A stretch of DNA of 64,000 nt. Origin: Phallusia mammillata. Lineage: Eukaryota; Chordata; Ascidiacea; Phlebobranchia; Ascidiidae. Shown piece after piece: positions 1-12,500 of the stretch. Location: positions 31,540-95,539 of the forward strand of contig QLIY01000426.1 in NCBI GenBank assembly GCA_003260075.1. Reading direction: 5' to 3'. A model generated the notes under the pieces. The model worked only from the letters and a program-made list of their open reading frames with translations, did no database searches and was not told the origin of the DNA. A program made the position numbers and the translations under genes. Position 1 is the first letter of the stretch, and each line of letters opens with the position of its first letter.

Positions 1-12
1 GGTATATTATAT

Positions 13-149
13 CAATGGCCCATTGAAGGCGGTAAGGTGAAGGCGTACCCCAGCGTAGGCTAGATTTTTCTATAGTCTGTTCCTTGCCATATGCCATGGG
101 AATGCTTGGGAAATCGGCTTGATTCGGCATGACGCCTTCAATGGGCCTG
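13..149. mobile_element. Short inverted-repeat element (MITE-like), copy 1
   Basis: The left end reads roughly CAATGGCCCATTGAAGGCG and the right end ACGCCTTCAATGGGCCTG, so the ends are imperfect inverted repeats. A second copy with the same ends and similar interior lies at 40698-40821. No coding capacity is visible. No clear target-site duplication was found, so the superfamily is not assigned. Confidence 0.6.
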
Positions 150-196
150 GTGTACTATGATTTATGAATGAGTGTGCCGTGATCGCTGGTCTGCAT

Positions 197-199
<3 letters not shown>

Positions 200-268
<69 letters not shown>
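200..268. repeat. Poly-G run of 69 (probable gap placeholder)
   Basis: Uninterrupted G. Five other runs of 48 to 82 G or C occur in the window. At 60707-60784 the allelic copy has ordinary sequence where the run stands, so these runs probably replace missing sequence rather than represent genomic poly-G. Confidence 0.7.
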
Positions 269-269
<1 letters not shown>

Positions 270-734
270 AAAAATGAGTTTGAAATATCGACGCATTTTG
301 TAAGCAACATAACGATGCTTAACTGCATATTACGACTTACTTAGCGCCAATAGTCTGTATGTATAGTCAATTGTTCGGAGTAAAAGTGACGGTATGTAAA
401 TGTACTGAAAGAAACCGGGAGGCAATAAAACAGTCAACCAAGAAACACTTTCAAACAAACCACTTACTATTCTTTCAACGAATAGAAACAATGACCGGCT
501 GTTACTACCAAGCAGTTTGAGATTAGAGTCCCACCGCAGATATGAGGTTGTCCAATCGTAAAGACTGGTTTCGTACGAATAGATACCTAAATAAAGGAAA
601 TAACAAAAAAATAGCATTTTGACAAACCGCCGAAAACATTCAACAAAAAGGAACAACACTGCATTTGAACTGAACGCCTTGCCGATAACACTTAGCTATT
701 TGAAACGTTAACACCATCTATATTGTTACTTTTT

Positions 735-1125
735 GTGTTGCCTGTACATTTTGTATTGTTTATACACAATAAGTATACTTAACGTTCATAATTTTAATAG
801 CTTGTACACTTCGTTGCTAAGCTCATTACAGGATTGCCAGAGTGGCGCTTTTATTGCTATATATGTCTCCTTTTTGACGCACAGTTGCGGGTTGCGCTTT
901 TGGGATGCGATGGCTCATCGCTGGTAGAATCATTTCGTATGCTATTCCTTTTTTTGTCAAACAAATACCAAAAAAATACATTTATCTAACCTGCCACGGG
1001 TGAGACCCAGGTCGTGATTCCGGGGGGGGGGGTGTTGGCTGTACATTTTGTATTGTTTATACACAATAGTCTACTTAACGTTCATAATTTTAATAGCTTG
1101 TACACTTCGTTGCTAAGCTCAGTGT
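735..1125. repeat. Allelic duplication around a G11 run
   Basis: The segment after the G run at 1022-1032 repeats the segment starting near 735, with a few differences. This fits two haplotypes placed in tandem, joined by a placeholder. Confidence 0.75.
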
Positions 1126-1264
1126 TTTTAAGGTGTTTTTAAGGTGCAAATTTCTCCAGCGGTTTCCCAAAATTTGGAAATGGCTATTTTTTGGTATTTA
1201 AATGAAACACTTGCGGTCTCTTAAAACTACTTAGCGGTCACCCAAACCAAACCTTAAAAAAAAN

Positions 1265-2139
1265 TTGTTACATTTCTGTGCATTTAGTCCTAGTTATTGC
1301 TTTGGCAAAAGAACACAAAGTATCGTGTCCTGGTTATTCGTAGGCTACACGTTTAAAATTTAGGTATGGTTAAATTACAAACAATCGTTTTTACCACCTT
1401 TTATTGTTAGCACTCACTTCAACGTGTATTTGAGATAACCGTTAATGAAGATTTGAAAGTCTTCAGAACGAACCAGAATATGCATCTTAAACGGTTTTCC
1501 AGGCGCAATAACTTCCTCTCCAAGCGCACACAGCATTATGGATGGCGGACTGGGACGAGCTAATCCGCTTTGAACAATAATCTAAAATTGTATTTTGATT
1601 GATTTTACAAGTTAGGAAATGTTTATTTTTCAGGTTAAAATCACAATCTTTTAAGAAAAAAATTATTTCGCTAAAAATTCATCTTCAGTGCCTTTTTAGA
1701 TCAATAAAAGGGATTAAAATTAGAAAAATAGAAAGGTGGAAATCGTTGTAACAATGGTAATAGAACATGGAATGATTCCCAAAATCAATTTACCAGGATT
1801 CAATTGATTTTAAATGTAGGCCTAATTAAAGTTATATAGTTTACTGCATTTAAATATCAATTTAGTCATGGACTTTCTTAATTAGTTTACGTTAAAACGT
1901 TGCAGTATCATAAGCCATAATGTTTGTTTCTTAATTGTACTTTACAGCCATTTGGCCAGTTTGTGACACAGGTAGCCTACTGATCGAACCAATACTGGGT
2001 TAACAAGCTAACTTAAGTTATTTTAAAACTGCTACATAAATAATTAACTTAGTCAAAAACATAACTGCCAAAGTACTTGCATGAAACATTTAGTACCTTT
2101 TAACAATCGCTGTTGTCATTATTAGTGCAGGTCAGCGAT
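1265..2139. repeat. Haplotig duplicated at 2922-3806
   Basis: The block between the single n at 1264 and the single n at 2140 is almost the same as 2922-3806 (offset about 1656 bp, with small indels). It looks like a complete alternative-haplotype contig scaffolded beside its allele. No gene is recognised in either copy. Confidence 0.8.
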
Positions 2140-2140
2140 N

Positions 2141-2551
2141 AGAAAAATCAGACTATGAGCTGCTACTCCCACCGAAAAGTATGCTAGTTAAATGTTATGT
2201 TACAAAACACTTTCTTTAATATGAAAACACCAAGAACCACTTCATCATATATCATGAATATGTCCTATATTTTGTCAAAATTAAGACAAGTTTTAAAAGT
2301 AAACAGTCAAGCCAAAAACATACCTGAATGAGGAATTTTGATTGTAATCTTTGAAGTCAATTTTAGGTGAGCTGCTTTCTGCACCAAACTGTGGATTTAA
2401 TATTAACTCAATCAAGCCGCCGCCATTTTGTGGCAGTACGGGACCAGTCAGTGAACGAATCGTTGGTGGCCCCCCCCCCAGTGTTTTGTAACATAACATT
2501 TAACTAGCATACTTTTCGGTGGGAGTATAGCAGCTCATAGTCTGATTTTTT
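2141..2551. repeat. Fold-back: 2141-2211 is inverted at 2480-2551
   Basis: The sequence just after the n at 2140 recurs as its reverse complement just after the C10 run at 2470-2479. Arms of about 70 bp flank a spacer of about 260 bp. Because both arms abut assembly joins, a mis-oriented haplotype fragment is more likely than a genuine palindrome. Confidence 0.6.
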
Positions 2552-2754
2552 TAAACACAAATACGGTATGACTTACTGTAAGTCGTGTCGTTAAGAATCC
2601 TTACCGCCCCGTCGCTATTGTAAACTGCCAATTTTGTGACTTTATCGATCAATGGAGCATCGTGAGCAAGCCTTAAAATATTGTACTTTGCTGTATTTCA
2701 TACTCGTCAACATTTAAAGGAAGTCGCTCTTTAAATTGAAACCATTGGAAAACC

Positions 2755-2882
2755 AAGTGGTTACAAAATTGACACCCTTGATCAACTCATTTATTCTAAA
2801 CAAATTTTGAGTTCCCCCCCCCCAAGTGGTTACAAAATTGACACCCTTGATCAACTCATTTATTCTAAACAGATTTTGAGTT
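2755..2882. repeat. Allelic duplication around a C10 run
   Basis: About 59 bp before the C run at 2814-2823 is repeated directly after it, with one or two substitutions. Confidence 0.75.
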
Positions 2883-3768
2883 TTTAAAGTGTAGGCTTCG
2901 TACTATCCACATACAACACCTTATTACATTTCTGTGCATTTAGTCCTAGTTATTGCTTTGGCAAAAGAACACAAAGTATCGTGTCCTGGTTATTCGTAGG
3001 CTACACGTTTAAAATTTAGGTATGGTTAAATTACAAACAATCGTTTTTACCACCTTTTATTGTTAGCACTCACTTCAACGTGTATTTGAGATAACCGTTA
3101 ATGAAGATTTGAAAGTCTTCAGAACGAACCAGAATATGCATCTTAAACGGTTTTCCAGGCGCAATAACTTCCTCTCCAAGCGCACACAGCATTATGGATG
3201 GCGGACTGGGACGAGCTAATCCGCTTTGAACAATAATCTAAAATTGTATTTTGATTGGTTTACAAGTTGGGAAATGTTTATTTTTCAGGTTAAAATCACA
3301 ATCTTTTAAGAAAAAAATTATTTCGCTAAAAATGATGAATTTTGTGCCTTTTTAGATCAATAAAAGGGATTAAAATTAGAAAAATAGAAAGGTGGAAATC
3401 GTTGTAACAATGGTAATATAACAGGGAATGATTCCCAAAATCAATTTACCAGGATTCAATTGATTTTAAATGTAGGCCTAATTAAAGTTATATAACTTAG
3501 TTTACTGCATTTAAATATCAATTTAGTCATGGACAATTTAGCTTTCTTAATTAGTTTACGTTTAAAGGTTGCAGTATCGTAAGCCATAATGTTTGTTTCT
3601 TAATTGTACTTAACAGCCATTTGGCCAGTTGTTGACACAAGTACTGATCGAACCAATACTGGGTTATCAAGCTAACCTTTGTTATTTTAAAACTGCTACA
3701 TAAATAATAATTAACTTAGTGAAAAACATAACTGCCAAAGTACTTGCATGAAACAATTAGTACCTTTT

Positions 3769-4215
3769 AACAATCGCTGTTGTCATTATTAGTGCAGGTC
3801 AGCGATTGTTGAAACGTCCACATGATATATATTCTAGGCCAGGGCTTCTCAAACTGTGGGTCGCGACCCCAATATATATATGTATAATAAGTATTTATTT
3901 TCTACATCAGTAAATTCGAAACACAAGCAAGCAGGCAATAAGCGGCCGTAATAGCGAAAAGGTTGTGCACCCCGGGGCTATATCCATCAAGGGGTCGCGT
4001 AAAAATTTCTGTTTCAAAATGGGGTCGCAGAGCAAGAAAGTTTGAGTAGCCCAGCTGTTCTAGGCTACGTGCACAAACCCCCCCCCCTTTCAAAATGGGG
4101 TCGCAGAGCAAGAAAGTTTGAGTAGCCCTGTTCTAGGCTACGTGCACAAAGTAGGTACTATAGTAGGTATGTTTTTGATTAAGTTACAAGTCCGTGTATA
4201 GTGTTCCTAAATAAC
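3769..4215. repeat. Dispersed repeat R1, interrupted by a hAT-like element
   Basis: The left part has a hairpin (AACAATCGCTG at 3769-3779 against CAGCGATTGTT at 3800-3810). The right part ends near 4190-4212 with the signature GTCCGTGTATAGTGTTCCT. The same two parts occur at 18446-18572 (allelic copy 18812-18903) and 25974-26070. A partial left part lies at 2098-2139. The hAT-like element at 3840-4057 sits inside this copy. Confidence 0.65.
3840..4057. mobile_element. Non-autonomous hAT-like element nested in repeat R1
   Basis: The left end reads CAGGGCTTCTCAAACTGTGG and the right end AGTTTGAGTAGCCCAGCTG. An 8-bp target-site duplication TTCTAGGC lies at 3832-3839 and 4058-4065. An 8-bp duplication and a CAG..CTG terminus are typical of the hAT superfamily. 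No transposase reading frame is visible. After the C10 run at 4078-4087 an allelic copy of the right end is repeated (to 4130) with a slightly different terminus. Confidence 0.75.
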
Positions 4216-6852
4216 TAACTTCACATAAAAATCTAAAACGTAAGTCAAAATTTTTAACTGTTTATGTATCCTTTTCCTAATGTGAAAAAGAAATCCCTTG
4301 TCATAAAAGTCTAAACATTTGTTTTGCTTTTGACTAATATTAGGTGCCCATTAGCTTTTGAACGCACAAGTACAACCGTTAGGCGACATATATTCATTTG
4401 GGAAAACTACAGAAATAAGCGTAAAGCACAAGTATGTTTGCTTAGACGCGAAGCATTGATTGCAGTTGCGCGGACTGTTTCAAAGAATACAAAAAAAAAC
4501 AATTTAAAAAATGTCAATCATTCGTAAAATAAATCGGCCGAAAATTGTAACTTGCAAGCATTTATCGCAACATAGGCTAATGGAGGCTTTGTGGAGTGTA
4601 TTATACATTATGTTTGGACTTACTCTGTTTCTAGCACCCTGAAGTTCTAGTTTCATGAGTGGGTACATGCGACGATTGCTTGCTGGTGCACGAATGTACA
4701 GAAATGATGGAATCCTTGCCAAATTGGTTCTCGCAGACCACTCTAAAATATCGTTCTTCACTAGTCCACGTCCGCTCGTATCCACCACTAAAAAGAAAAA
4801 CTCATGTGTAATTTTTCAAGAACAACTTTTTAACTAATAATTTTAGGTTTTTGTCAATTTTCAGTCTTTTCGCAGCAGCAGTATCTTGAGTCTGTTGTTA
4901 ATCTAACAAAGTTTGTGGAATTTTCGTTGCTTTTTGTTTAAGGTAGCCTAGTTACCAATTGTTTGTGGCACAAGGGTATATGTCGATAATTTTCAAGAGT
5001 AAAAATATAGCCCCCCCCCCTTTGTTTAAGGTAGCCTAGTTACCAATTGTTTGTGGCACAAGGGTATAGCCTATGTCAGAAATTTTCGAGAGTAAAAATA
5101 TATAAAATGTTTTATCATCCTAGAAACTTCCGTGTTTAATTCTATTTTTGATAAAGCAGTGAGTGCACAATTGGTAAAAGAGATAGGACACAGCAAAACA
5201 GTTTCGTGGCTGTTTTAGAAGTCATAACTGTTCGTTTGAATGATGTAATACGTTGTCCTTTATACTCATACATATTGCGAGCAAAACTTAGACCAGTTTC
5301 AAATCTCACAACGTCCAAAGGTAAGTAAAAGACTATGGTGTTGAAGATAGCATCGCGTTACTTACCAAAAGTGGTAGAGCTTGATTCCCCAAGCGAACAT
5401 AAAATCGCGAAAATCCAAGCCAATGAAACTGTCTGGAACATTATTACAAGCACCTAATAAACTACACACTTTCAACTGCAAACGACCCTACAATCCAAGC
5501 AAAACAAGTAAGTACCTTAGAGAAGAAAACTAAAGTCTGAAGTAGATTACAAAAATGCTCGTGGTGACATCCTGACACTTCGGTAGATAACAGGTTCGTT
5601 TTTTTTCAAGTGCCCAACTACGTATACATCCCATTAGGTCAGACAGTTTACCAGATAAGAAACCTGCATGTGGCAGTTGCCTCTTCAACGGCAGCCAGCT
5701 TGTTACGTTGTCGCTAGACACTATCTAATATATATTTCAACTAGGCCACTGATGGTATTTTTCGAAAATATGTTTTTCGGGTTTGTATCCAATGCTGCTT
5801 CGTCATCACTTGACGTCACCGAGTGAACCATGACGCAATATCAAGTATACAGACCACTTGCGCACGAACAGCAATGACAAGTAGCCATTTGGTTGAAAAA
5901 AGTTCGAATTCGAATCTAGTGCAACGATTACTGCTCGCTTTCATAAAACGTCAGCGTTGAATCAATTGACGCACTTTCAATTGACGTTTGCACGCAGCGG
6001 AACTAATACAGTCTTGGGGCGCACAAGCAATTGGATTTCCTTGTCCACTTCGTTCAAAGAAACTGAATGATTCCTGGCTACTGCCAATACAAGTATAGCA
6101 GCGGACTCAATAAATTCATAACAGTAATCATTTGTTTTGCGTTACTCATAGGCCAATCGGACTCACTGTCACAGAAGTCATTTCATAAAACTGCATTTTG
6201 CACAATTCAACACAACTACACCTCAAGAAGTTTTGAACAATAAGTTTTTGTGTATTAAAATTCATTTAAAACAAGTGTATAAGCCCTACCGCACTAATTT
6301 CGAATTGGAGTTGACTTACAAAGAGGGAATTCATACCAGTATGTAAATCCCGGCTAATCCGCAATTGTGATGGCGGACGAATATCGACAGAATAAACAAT
6401 GATTTTGTCTTGAAATAGGGTAATGAACTTCTTAAAAAAAAATTTCATACTTGTAGCAAAACCCCTAAATGATTAAAAAATATTTTCATTTCAGACACAA
6501 GGTGTCACTAACGAGCGCTGCATGTCGTACTTGAAACGTTCCGGATTTTCTGATTGTTGCGTAAAATGAAAACGATTAACTGATATTTTTGCGTATTTGG
6601 TTACATTTGTTTAAGAAAGAATAAATAAATTCTGTGAGATTTTATATCGTAGATTAACCGATTATGCTACTTTTCCAGCCTTGAATAAATATTACGGTTT
6701 CCAAGGAAGTTTGTCAATATTTAAGATTTATAAATTTCATTTATTTTGTAGAATTTGAAATCTTTTTCAAAGCCTAATTGACAAAGATTTAAAACCAATG
6801 TTGCAAAACAAAGCTTTCTGATAACTGTCCACACTTAAAAAAGCTTTTAAAA
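4216..6852. other. Upstream non-coding region of SF3B1
   Basis: No gene is supported here. Reading frames are short and lack family resemblance. One allelic duplication (4935-5010 repeated after the C10 run at 5011-5020) lies in it. The last few hundred bases before 6853 should hold the SF3B1 promoter and 5' leader. A TGACGTCA site occurs near 5811, too far away to assign to the gene. Confidence 0.5.
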
Positions 6853-9436
6853 ATGGCAACTAGAGAAGACTTTGTCTCAGAAATTGAAGCCATTCAACAG
6901 AAAAAAGCTGTTTTGGCTGAAAGTGATCAGCCTGCTGAAGATCAAGCAGCAGAAGATGATGAAAAACCAGGTCGTATCAAACTGGGAGAGGGAGGTTTCT
7001 TTGATCAAGAGATTTATGGTGGCTCAAACAGCAAGTTTGCAGGATATGTTACATCAATTGCACCAAATGAGCAGGTGTGTAAAACTGATCTAAATTTGTT
7101 TTTGTTCACCAATAATGGGTTTATTTTTACTATTTTTAAAGTCTGATTATGTCAGTGGCAGTGCAACTACCTATTTGCAGGAAAATGGTAATTCAGCAGA
7201 ATCAACCAAATCATTTATGGCGGTAATGCATAGTAGCGTTCTTTCTCGAGAAATCTCCGAAAATTCGAGTCTCGATTCTCGAGAAATAAATAAAATTTCT
7301 CGAGAAAAAGTACGTCACATATCTTAAACAAAAAGTAAATGCGACACCTCGTATTACGTGTATTTTTCATTTCAACTCGCCTCTAGAGCAGACTGGGCAC
7401 ATAGGATCACTACTTGCGATCGCTACTAGAAGCGAAAAACATACAATCGGATATTTTTTGTTTGTTTTTGTTAGAAAATCGGCTTAAATAAAAAATTTGT
7501 TTGTTTATGAAAAAGTATGTATTTTTTTGTAATAGGAAGATGAGGAGGATGATGAAGTTGTGAATGATCCAACAACTTTGCTGGGAAAAAGACCGAACTA
7601 CAATGCTCCTGTTGCATTACTTAACGATATTCCACAAGTATGATGCAGTGTTCTGTATTGGATCTCTGTATTAAAATCTTCTGAGCAATCATTCAAGTCT
7701 TCTAGCAAGTTATACTGCAAGCACAAAACATGCTTACAACTTTTGACTTGAACAGAGTCAAAATTACTTGCAATATATTTTTGCTCAATATTCTCAGTTT
7801 TAGTGGCTTTACATGTAAATCTTAATAATAAAACTGCTCAGTAGATTGTGACTTTAAAATAGTAAAATCCTTGTCAGTCTTGCCCTCTGATTGGGAAACT
7901 TGTGTTCTGAATAAGCGTAACAAATGGGAAGGCTTGTGTCATAACATCATTTAGCTGCTTGTATGACATTAATGTGAATATTTCTATGTGTACAGGGGCA
8001 AGACATAGATCCATTCGCTGAAACCAGAAGTCAACCCATCATGCATCGTGAAGACCAATACAGACAGCAGAGACTTAATAGAGCTATTTCACCAGAAAGA
8101 GGAGATCCATTTGCAGATGGTGGAAAAACACCTGATCCAGCTCTTGCTCAATACAGGGACGTTATGAAATTTCAGGTATACTTAAGTTAACACATTGGAG
8201 ATTTGCATATTTTGTGTGCTAGAAACCTTTGGTAAATACTCAACCAAATTTGGTAGTTAAGAGTTGTATTGCACTTTTGTTGTTTGAAACATTATTTTGT
8301 ACTGTCAATGTTTTGCAGAATTTAACTAAGGAAGAAAGAGAAATTCGATCCAAGATATCAGACAAACTAAAAGCTGGTGAAATCCACTCAACCTCTAAAA
8401 CAGCACAGCAGGCTGCTAAAAAGAGAAGGTAAAGATTTGTATGTTTATTTTTATAATATCCAAGTTAACTAACACATAATACCTAGGAACTAAAAACTGT
8501 TGTGTAATCTGCAGATGGGATGAAACGCCAGCTACGGGCACCACCCCTAAGAAGCGCATGACCTGGGATCAAGCCGATACTCCCTCACACACCCCTGCCC
8601 TTAACCGCTGGGATGAGACCCCAGGTCGCATGAAAGGAGGAGAAACCCCTGGTGGGGCAGTCACTCCCGGACAGAGCACAAGGGTGTGGGCTGAGACCCC
8701 AGGCCATGCTACTCCAGGTGCCTTGACCCCTGGAAGGACCCCTGCTGTTGCTGTCACTCCAGGAGGAACCCCAAGTGGTCGAAAAAATCGGTGGGATGAA
8801 ACCCCCAAGACAGAAAGGGAAACCCCAGGAAGATCAATGGGTTGGGCTGAAACCCCTGGAAGAGTTGATAGAGCAGAGGACAGTGTCCCCCCCCCCGGCA
8901 GTCACTCCCGGACAGAGCACAAGGGTGTGGGCTGAGACCCCAGGTCATGCCACCCCAGGTGCTTTGACCCCTGGAAGGACCCCTGCTGTTGCTGTGACTC
9001 CAGGTGGAACCCCAAGTGGTCGAAAAAATCGGTGGGATGAAACCCCCAAGACAGAAAGGGAAACCCCAGGAAGATCAATGGGTTGGGCTGAAACCCCTGG
9101 AAGAGTTGATAGAGCAGAGGACAGTGTTCGTGACACCCCAGGGGCCAGCAAGAGAAAGTCAAGATGGGACTTGACACCAGCTGCCGCGACCCCTGGAAAT
9201 CAAACCCCATCACAAGCGACCCCTGTTTTTACCCCGGGTGCCACTCCAACTGCTTTTACCCCCAAAGCTGGTATGAGTACCCCAGCTGGAACCCCATCCA
9301 TGTACACACCATCAGGGGTTACACCTATTGGGGCCAAAGCCATGGGCATGGCAACACCTAGTCCAAGTCAGTTGATGTCTATGACCCCTGAACAATTGCA
9401 GGTAAAGTTTACCTAAACTGAATATTATTGTTGCAT

Positions 9437-9508
<72 letters not shown>

Positions 9509-12500
9509 AAACTTTGCACATTTTAGCTGTAATTGATAATACTGGCAAAGCAACTTTGTTTTATGTTCAACGTTAAAAAATATTACGATCTAATGTGTTT
9601 CTACAGGCTTGGAGATGGGAGCGCGAAATTGATGAGAGAAATCGTCCTCTTACAGATGAAGAATTGGATACAATGTTTCCTGAGGGGTACAAGGTGCTCC
9701 CCCCTCCTACAGGATACATGCCTGTACGAACTCCAGCACGAAAAATCACTGCCACTCCAACTCCTATGGCTGGAAGCACTGGATTTCATATTCAAGTTGA
9801 AGACAGATCGATGAAGGGTTAGTCATGTTTTCACTGATAATGCGAAAAGCTTGTCAAAAACATGTTTTAATATATATTATTGTGGTGTCTGTAATTAACA
9901 TAGGCTCTTTAAATATAAATTAAGGGTGTCTGTTTGACTTTTGTATGTATTGGTAATGCTTTAGGCAGCTGTTTTTGATGAAACAATTTAAAACATTTTC
10001 ATTCATCCCTAATATACTACATAGTAGATCCTAAACCAAGTATTATTAAAAATAGGCTCTTTTATTAATTTTACAGGTCATGTACCCAGACCCAACGCTT
10101 AAGTGTCTATTTATAAACCACATGTGAAAATGAAAGTGAACCACTGGCTTAGGTTATTATAACATCACAGTATGATTTGCCATATTTTTTTGACGCATGT
10201 GCAAGTTGACGCATATATTTCAAACAAACAATATATTTGCCTTTACTCAAATGACAAGATCTTTATTTTCAAATTTTGTTGACTAAGTACCCAAATGACT
10301 GTCAGATTTTTAAAACACAAATATCTGTATTGCCAATACAAGTATATACTGTACCAATTTCATTTTTAGGTATTACTGACCAGCCAAGTGGCAATTTGCC
10401 ATTTCTCAAACCGGATGACATCCAATATTTTGACAAACTCCTGGTGGAAGTAGATGAAGAAACTTTATCACCGGAAGAACAAAAAGAACGGAAAATTATG
10501 AAGTTGTTGTTGAAAATTAAAAATGGAACTCCACCAATGCGAAAAAGTGCTTTAAGACAGGTAGGATATTTTTATTGTTTGTCTAGTTGCCTATGCCTAT
10601 TTATAGAAGGCAAGGTTGGGCTAAAACTATAAAAAGTATGTTTGGTTTGGTGTTCATTTAACACTTTCTGCTTTCTGAAAATTTGACATTACTCATGAAC
10701 AAAATTATAAATTATAATACATTGGTTGTTGTGCTTTTGTGCAACCATAAACACCAATTGCCTTAAGAAAGTCAATAATCATTTGCAAATTATAATGTGT
10801 ATGGCATGTCTTTTGTTAGATAGGACTTTTTTGTGTGTTAAAATGGCACTGGGCTCGAAACTGTGAAATAACAAAATTGATGAGCTGCAATTGTTTTGAT
10901 GTTAAGGATTTAATTTTTACCAAAGTTGTTGCTTCATTGAGGATAATTTAAACCTTTTTAGTTAGCTGTTACATTTATTACTCTACAGCTTTTGACTGTT
11001 ATAGAATTATTTTAAATTTTTCTTTTAGATAACTGACAAGGCTCGTGAATTTGGTGCTGGACCCTTGTTTAACCAGATACTGCCCTTACTGATGTCCCCT
11101 ACACTTGAAGATCAGGAACGACATTTACTTGTTAAGGTAAGTTGGGAAAAGGAAGTTACAGTTGAAAATTATTTAAACAGGTTTGAGTAATTTTAATGAT
11201 AGCATTTTTAAATCACAACTTTGTATTAATAAACGCTTGGCATAAGATTCACATGTTTTATGTAATGATACAGAATATGTTATTAACTAATATACTCGTA
11301 TATATGCATTTAAACAGATTTATCAATACTGTGCACTTGCTCAGCGATTAATAGGTTTACAAATGCCCCAACTTCGCAAAGTTTTGTCTTTTATATGTTT
11401 GCAAAATTTGTCCCTGAAATTTTAATCTTTTACTTTCTTTTCAGGTAATTGATCGTATTTTGTACAAACTCGATGACCTTGTGCGACCTTATGTGCACAA
11501 GATCTTGGTGGTGATTGAACCACTCCTCATTGATGAAGATTATTATGCTAGAGTGGAGGGCCGTGAGATTATTTCCAACCTGGCAAAGGCTGCAGGACTT
11601 GCCACGATGATTTCAGTGATGAGACCCGATATTGACAACATGGACGAGTAAGTTATTGTTCCAAAACCACTCAGAAAAGACAGTGAAACCTATGATTAGG
11701 AGTTGGGAAACACGAAGAAGTGTGTAAAATTTAGGTATATGGTTTCCCCTTTGACATGACCAAATCACCGTTGATACAAATTTATAAATAGTGCTTTTAT
11801 TTTGCTTTTAATTTCCAGATATGTACGTAACACTACTGCCAGAGCATTTGCAGTTGTTGCTTCAGCTTTGGGTATTCCATCACTATTACCATTCCTTAAA
11901 GCTGTCTGCAGAAGCAAGAAATCATGGCAGGTATGAAAAAAAAAAAACTGGTTTGTACTAATAAAGGATTGCCGAAGCGATTTGATACCTTTTATGTCAG
12001 TGCTTTGCCAAAAAAACATTTTGCCTTTGTGCAATAGTAAATCTTTTGAAATAGTCTTATTATGGGTCCCCTTCTCTGATGGGGACACATATTGTTTTTG
12101 TCCATATTTTTTTCGCTGGTTTGTTAACTGTTTGGCCAAGAAAGAATACTTTACATCAATTCACATGGTAGTTAGTTATCCAAAGTTGATTCTTCCAATG
12201 TCTAACCCTGGATGACCCAGCAGTTCACCCACAGGCTCCTAAAATGTGAAATTAAAAATAAAATCCAGGAGTTTCATACTTTGGTTATATTTTTGAGCAG
12301 AAGTAACATTTTAGTTTCATTTCCAGGCCCGCCACACTGGCATCAAGATTACCCAGCAAATTGCCATCCTTATGGGTTGTGCAATTCTTCCACATCTCAA
12401 GAATCTTGTGGAAACAATAGAAGCTGGTCTGGAAGATGAACAGCAGAAGGTAACGGGACTATGTATAGCCTACAGAGTTCTGGAGTCTGAAAACTGTTTT

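Noticed and set aside
735-1125. CRISPR-like or tandem repeat arrays from the many direct repeats
   Set aside because: Each is a two-copy allelic duplication around a filler run, without regular units and spacers.
4324-4837. Short open frames upstream of SF3B1 as small genes
   Set aside because: No recognisable domain, overlapping on both strands, no splice or start context that stands out.
8558-9416. Frameshifted or pseudogene SF3B1
   Set aside because: Removing the 241-base duplicate restores an unbroken frame and every other exon is intact.
9312-9548. Reading frames with long polyglycine or polyproline (also at 23766-24167, 40466-40794, 60599-60810)
   Set aside because: They exist only because they cross homopolymer placeholders; no family resemblance and no splice support.
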